Source: Nitrospiria bacterium (GTDB lineage Bacteria; Nitrospirota; UBA9217). From it: 64,000 nucleotides of DNA. Position 1 is the first letter of the stretch. Every line of letters begins with the position of its first letter. The notes under the pieces are model-generated. The model had not been told where the DNA came from. It made no database searches and saw nothing but the letters and a program-made list of their open reading frames with translations. The stretch lies in the NCBI GenBank assembly GCA_919902495.1, contig CAKKRC010000039.1, positions 1 to 64,000 of the forward strand, in the 5' to 3' direction. Made by a program: the position numbers and the translations under genes. This document shows, one piece after another, positions 60,529 to 64,000 of this stretch.

Positions 60529-61290
60529 ATGAAACTGAGAGCCATCGAGCCGGTTCCGAGTCCGTTCACCCGCAAGAGCAGATACATCCTGGTGGTCGAG
60601 GGGGATACCAATGACCTCTTCACCACCGCAATGATCCTCCACCGGTTCTCCTATCCCGTTTGCACTGCACGGAATGCCCGTCAGGCGTTGGACATGGTCT
60701 CCGTGGCCATGCCGGCCCTCGTGATCACCGACTTCGCACTCCCGGGCATGAACGGCATCGATTTCCTGCGGGTACTGGGCAGCAATCCTCACACGATCTC
60801 CATCCCGGTCCTCCTCCTGGTGCCTCCCGGCGATATCGGTCACGAGATGAGCGATGTGGAGATCGGCGGTCGCTCCATCCTGCACAAGCCTGTTGCGGTG
60901 GAAGACCTCTATCGCGCGGTCCAGGCGGCCATGGAATCCACGCCCCGGACGAACATCCGCGTCCAGGCCACGCTGCCGGTGACCGTGAACAATGTCGCGC
61001 TCGACAGCGCCCGGGGTGAATGCGCCACTCATGTTTCGGCCCACGGACTGTATATTCGCACGTTCAAATATCACCGCCCTGATGAGCAGATCGCCCTGCT
61101 GCTCACCATCGGCGGCCGCACCGTCAAAGCCGACGGAAGGATCCTCTATACCCGCAGGCAGGACAGTGACCTATTCATGGAGCCGGGCATGGCGGTGAAG
61201 TTCACCAGGATCATGGCCGAGGACCGGGAGTTCATCAGGCAGTTCGTTCACGACGCGGTGACCCGGGGGATCGTGATGGACCTCCAGTGA
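60529..61290 (+). CDS. receiver-PilZ protein 4 (canonical phospho-acceptor)
   Basis: A 253-residue protein, paralogue of 50166, 51183 and 57171. Here the receiver keeps the phospho-acceptor Asp68 (VITDFALPGMNG) and Lys120 (LHKP); the acidic pocket is E24 and D26. PilZ ~138-245: RTNIR (RxxxR) present, second motif HVSAHG (D/N replaced by His). It should be the phosphorylatable member of the family. The start is ATG 60529 with AGGA five bases upstream; a GTG at 60487 is less likely. No histidine kinase is encoded adjacent to it. Confidence 0.88.
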   Translation: MKLRAIEPVPSPFTRKSRYILVVEGDTNDLFTTAMILHRFSYPVCTARNARQALDMVSVAMPALVITDFALPGMNGIDFLRVLGSNPHTISIPVLLLVPPGDIGHEMSDVEIGGRSILHKPVAVEDLYRAVQAAMESTPRTNIRVQATLPVTVNNVALDSARGECATHVSAHGLYIRTFKYHRPDEQIALLLTIGGRTVKADGRILYTRRQDSDLFMEPGMAVKFTRIMAEDREFIRQFVHDAVTRGIVMDLQ

Positions 61291-61409
61291 AACAGGAGTA
61301 TCACTTCTTCTCCCCGTGCTTTTCCAAACTCCCCATCGATCATCCAGGCAAGATACACCAGGCATGGCATAACAATGGCCTGCTCCGGCCCGATATTTAT
61401 TTCCAGCCG

Positions 61410-61437
61410 TTGCAATCGCGAAAAAAAACGCTATAAT
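61410..61437 (+). promoter_or_regulatory. promoter of lemA
   Basis: TTGCAA (61410-61415), 16-base A-rich spacer, TATAAT (61432-61437). It is about 60 bases before the LemA ATG and is the only good promoter in front of the three-gene unit. Confidence 0.65.
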
Positions 61438-61497
61438 GCATTCGTTGTGTATGCGGCGGTGGAACGCCGGGAAGCTCATATCCAGGAGGTTACCCTA

Positions 61498-62091
61498 ATG
61501 AAGAAATATTCGCTGTTTGCTCTGATCACCGTTCTGCTCGCCCTCTCCCTGCTCCAGGGATGCGGGTACAATACGATGCAGGCCAACGAAGAGTCTGTCA
61601 AGGCCGCGTGGGGCGACGTCGAGTCCTCGTACCAGCGGCGCGCAGACCTTGTCCCCAACCTCGTCGAGACCGTCAAGGCATACGCGAAGCATGAGCGCGA
61701 GACGCTCGCCGCCGTGACCGAAGCGCGGTCCAAGGCCGGGTCCATCACCGTGACGAAGGCTATGCTCGACGATCCCCAGGCGATGGCCAAGTTCCAGCAG
61801 GCCCAGGGAGCGCTGAGTTCGTCATTGTCGCGGCTCATGGTCGTGGTGGAAAAATATCCCGACCTCAAGGCGAACCAGGGCTTCCAGGACCTCGCGCACC
61901 AGCTCGAAGGGACGGAGAACCGGATCAACGTGGCCCGCTCGCGATACAACAAGGCGGTCGAAACGTTCAACACGTCCATTCGCATCTTCCCGAACAACCT
62001 GACCAACAGCATGCTCCTGCACCTGAAGCTGAAGGAACCCTTCAAGGCGGACGAGGGCGCCGCAACCGCGCCCAAGGTGAAGTTCCAGTAA
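61498..62091 (+). CDS. lemA: LemA-family lipoprotein
   Basis: A 197-residue protein. The N-terminus is a short membrane segment ending in LLQGCGYNTM, so a lipid anchor at Cys22 is probable. The rest is the LemA helical bundle: VKAAWGDVESSYQRRADLVPNLVETVKAYA, LMVVVEKYPDLKANQGFQDLAHQLEGTENRINVARSRYN, SIRIFPNNL. The function in the envelope is uncertain. AGGAGGT precedes the ATG. It is followed by two TPM-domain genes, the conserved LemA-TPM arrangement. Confidence 0.94.
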   Translation: MKKYSLFALITVLLALSLLQGCGYNTMQANEESVKAAWGDVESSYQRRADLVPNLVETVKAYAKHERETLAAVTEARSKAGSITVTKAMLDDPQAMAKFQQAQGALSSSLSRLMVVVEKYPDLKANQGFQDLAHQLEGTENRINVARSRYNKAVETFNTSIRIFPNNLTNSMLLHLKLKEPFKADEGAATAPKVKFQ

Positions 62092-62099
62092 CCGGCGGG

Positions 62100-63020
62100 A
62101 TGATGATCATGGGGGGGAGACATATCGGAATGGGCTTAAGACGGCAGGCCGCGGTGATTCTGGCCGCTGCCGCGGTCCTGTGCCTGTTCCTCGGACCGGC
62201 GGAGTCCTTCGGCCTTGACGTGCCGAAGCTCTCGGGCCGTGTGAACGACTACGGGAACATGATCTCTCCCCAGGCCCGGGCCACGCTGGAGGCGGAACTC
62301 GCCGCTCTCGAGCGCGCGGACTCGACCCAGGTGGTCGTGCTCACCATGCCGTCCCTCGAAGGTGACGTGATCGAGGAGTTCAGCATAAGGGTCGGCGATG
62401 CCTGGAAGATCGGCCAGAAGGGCAAGGACAACGGCGTCATCTTCATCGTGTCGAAGGCCGACCGCAAGTTGCGGATCGAGGTCGGCAGGGGACTGCAAGG
62501 GGTACTGACGGACCTTCAGACCGGCAGGATCATCGATACGGTGATCAAACCCCGCTTTAAGCAGAACAGGTTCGACGACGGGTTCCTCGAAGGTACCCGG
62601 GACATCATCGCTGCCTCGCGGGGCGAGTTCAAACCGACACCGAAGGCGACGCCCTACATCAGTCCTAACCGTTATTTCGAGGTGTTCCTGGTCGCCGTGT
62701 TCCTTGTCCTGCCGTTCCTGAGGCGGATCAACCGGTTCCTTCCGATCCCCGCGGGCGCTGCAGGCGGTCCGCTCCTGCACGTTCTGTCCACCGGCGGCGC
62801 TGCGTCCGGTTCCACCCTCGGCATACTCGCAGTTGTCGGCGGCGTGGTCGGCCTGTTCGTGGCCGGCATCGGCTCCAGCAAGAAGCACGGGCATCACGGC
62901 AGCGGGGGAGGATTCCTTGACTCCTTCGGCGGCTCGTCATGGTCCAGCGGCGGCGGCAGTGATTTTGGCGGCGGGGGCGGCGGGTCCTTCGACGGCGGCG
63001 GTTCATCGGGAGACTGGTAA
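62100..63020 (+). CDS. TPM-domain (YgcG-type) membrane protein
   Basis: A 306-residue exported protein. Signal peptide ~12-36, then a TPM domain ~42-170 (GRVNDYGNMISPQARATLEAELAALE, VVVLTMPSLEGD, GKDNGVIFIVSKADRKLRIEVGRGLQG). Two membrane helices follow (~195-210, ~240-260), and the C-terminus is extremely rich in Gly and Ser (SSWSSGGGSDFGGGGGG), as in the YgcG family. The domain faces the periplasm. The start overlaps nothing but is eight bases after the lemA stop, so they share a transcript. Confidence 0.93.
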   Translation: MMIMGGRHIGMGLRRQAAVILAAAAVLCLFLGPAESFGLDVPKLSGRVNDYGNMISPQARATLEAELAALERADSTQVVVLTMPSLEGDVIEEFSIRVGDAWKIGQKGKDNGVIFIVSKADRKLRIEVGRGLQGVLTDLQTGRIIDTVIKPRFKQNRFDDGFLEGTRDIIAASRGEFKPTPKATPYISPNRYFEVFLVAVFLVLPFLRRINRFLPIPAGAAGGPLLHVLSTGGAASGSTLGILAVVGGVVGLFVAGIGSSKKHGHHGSGGGFLDSFGGSSWSSGGGSDFGGGGGGSFDGGGSSGDW

Positions 63021-63667
63021 TGGGCCACAGATCACTGGCGGATACATTCTTCAGTAATGAGGAGCGCGGACCCATCGAGGCGGCTGTCCGCGACGCGGAG
63101 TCGCGCACCATCGGGGAGATCGCCGTCATGGTCGTTGACGCAAGCGACGAATACCTTCACGCCGATACCATCGGCGGCATCCTCTTTTCCGGTGTGTTCT
63201 CGTTCTTTGGCGCTGTCGCGTTCTTCGATTCCGCCATCGTCCCGTACATCGTCCTGACGGCGCTGATCTTCTTCCCCTGCAGGCTGTTCGTGCGGTCCTT
63301 CCCCGTTATCAAATCGGAATTCATATCTCCGCGAAAGCGCCGCGATGCGGTGCGGATCCGGGCGCTCCGGGCGTTCTACGAGAAGGGGCTTTACAAGACC
63401 AAGGCGCAGACGGGCGTGCTGTTCTTCCTGTCGCTCATGGAACGGACGGTGTGGGTGCTTGCGGACAAGGGCATCTATGAGAAGATCCGGCAGGAACAGC
63501 TCGACCGCTTTGCCGCGACCGTGTCGCAGGGGGTCCGGGACGGCCGGGCTTCCCAGGCGCTTCGCCAGGCCATCACCGAGGCAGGAACGCTTCTCACCGA
63601 ACATTTCCCTAAAACGCCGGACGACAAGAACGAACTGTCCGACAGTATCATCACGGGACAAGGTTGA
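63020..63667 (+). CDS. second TPM-domain protein
   Basis: A 215-residue protein. It begins with a TPM-like segment (ADTFFSNEERGPIEAAVRDAESRTIGEIAVMVVDASDEY), is interrupted by two membrane helices (~52-70 and ~73-92), and continues with the conserved C-terminal part (LYKTKAQTGVLFFLSLMERTVWVLADKGIYEKI). Its ATG overlaps the last base of the preceding stop (TAATG), so translation is coupled. This is the cytosolic/membrane partner common in lemA-tpm-tpm loci. No catalytic motif is visible. Confidence 0.92.
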   Translation: MGHRSLADTFFSNEERGPIEAAVRDAESRTIGEIAVMVVDASDEYLHADTIGGILFSGVFSFFGAVAFFDSAIVPYIVLTALIFFPCRLFVRSFPVIKSEFISPRKRRDAVRIRALRAFYEKGLYKTKAQTGVLFFLSLMERTVWVLADKGIYEKIRQEQLDRFAATVSQGVRDGRASQALRQAITEAGTLLTEHFPKTPDDKNELSDSIITGQG

Positions 63668-63806
63668 ACGGGTACGAACGAGCCTGAGTATCATCCGCAT
63701 GTCCCTTTCCCGGTAGCGCACTGCCCTTCTGTCAAAATCCTTGCATTGCCCCCCCGTTTATTGTAAGGTTCTCTCGCTTTTGATCATTCCTCACAAGGAG
63801 CCATCC

Positions 63807-64000
63807 ATGGATATCTGTCCCTGCGGTTCAACAAGACCTTACGCGGACTGCTGCCGGCCCCTTATCGCCGGCGAGCGGCGCGCCGACATGGCGGAACAGG
63901 TCATGCGCTCCCGGTACAGCGCCTATGTCAAAAAGGAGCTTGCCTGGCTCCGCGACTCGCTGCACCCCGACCACCGGGCCGACTATGATGAATCAAGCAG
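63807..64000 (+). CDS. YchJ-family SEC-C protein, 5' part
   Basis: Starts at ATG 63807 with AAGGAG six bases upstream and runs off the window end. The 64 visible residues begin MDICPCGSTRPYADCCRPLI, an N-terminal SEC-C-like zinc motif (C-x-C...CC), followed by MRSRYSAYVKKELAWLRDSLHP, the start of the NTF2-like YchJ domain. Proteins of this UPF0225/YchJ type are small and of unknown function. Identification is firm for the visible part. Confidence 0.87.
   Translation, partial: MDICPCGSTRPYADCCRPLIAGERRADMAEQVMRSRYSAYVKKELAWLRDSLHPDHRADYDESS

Overview
The window looks like a chromosomal segment of a GC-rich, free-living Gram-negative bacterium of the Nitrospirota or Desulfobacterota type. Pointers are the linked order rho-rpmE-DUF1385-prfA-prmC-murA-hisD/hisG, a hexaheme c7-type cytochrome, a heme-motif sensor kinase with a sigma-54 activator, a B12-binding radical SAM protein, and many intergenic inverted-repeat families. 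The assignment is an inference from gene content; no rRNA or tRNA gene was recognised.

Layout. (1) 1-2.9 kb: small accessory genes, namely a membrane protein with a 44-residue partner peptide, an MntA/HepT-type toxin-antitoxin pair and two unknown proteins. (2) 2.9-7.7 kb: a two-component system (heme-motif histidine kinase plus NtrC-type regulator), adenylate kinase and a CheY-like protein. (3) 7.8-12.1 kb, minus strand: hisC-hisB-hisH-hisA-hisF. (4) 12.2-31.8 kb: about 19.7 kb of accessory DNA separating hisC from hisG. It holds a PP2C phosphatase, a large ATP-grasp/phosphohistidine protein, a chromate-resistance cluster (chrB, chrA, an iron-sulfur protein, two MFS transporters, an HD protein and a second ChrB domain), then on the plus strand a PHD/PIN toxin-antitoxin pair, a wHTH-HATPase-DUF4325 protein, an orphan HicB, a very AT-rich metallophosphoesterase-STAND-repeat protein and a PaeR7I/XhoI-like restriction-modification pair. 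(5) 31.8-40.8 kb, minus strand: hisG, hisD, murA, prmC, prfA, DUF1385, rpmE and rho. (6) 41-44.1 kb: a TPR lipoprotein and two membrane glycosyltransferases. (7) 44.2-48.1 kb: a second defence/toxin patch with an AbiEii-type pair, an EVE-HNH nuclease, a zinc-ribbon membrane protein and a DUF4258/YgiT pair. (8) 48.1-61.3 kb: an ABC-F ATPase, then a signalling region with four paralogous receiver-PilZ proteins, two stand-alone PilZ proteins, a Cys-rich PAS protein, a hexaheme cytochrome, a DUF4388 protein, a universal stress protein and a B12 radical SAM enzyme. (9) 61.4-64 kb: LemA, two TPM-domain proteins and the start of a YchJ-like gene.

The his and cell-envelope/translation genes form conventional minus-strand operons, but most of their gaps carry a different inverted-repeat family, and some repeat-like sequence appears to have entered coding frames (hisF, hisH, the end of hisC, the start of prmC). 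The best candidates for undescribed biology are the metallophosphoesterase-STAND protein beside a restriction system, the receiver-PilZ family in which three of four members have lost the phospho-acceptor aspartate, and the TAAGGTT-motif-controlled DUF4325 ATPase locus. All functions are inferred from motifs read by eye; no database search was run.
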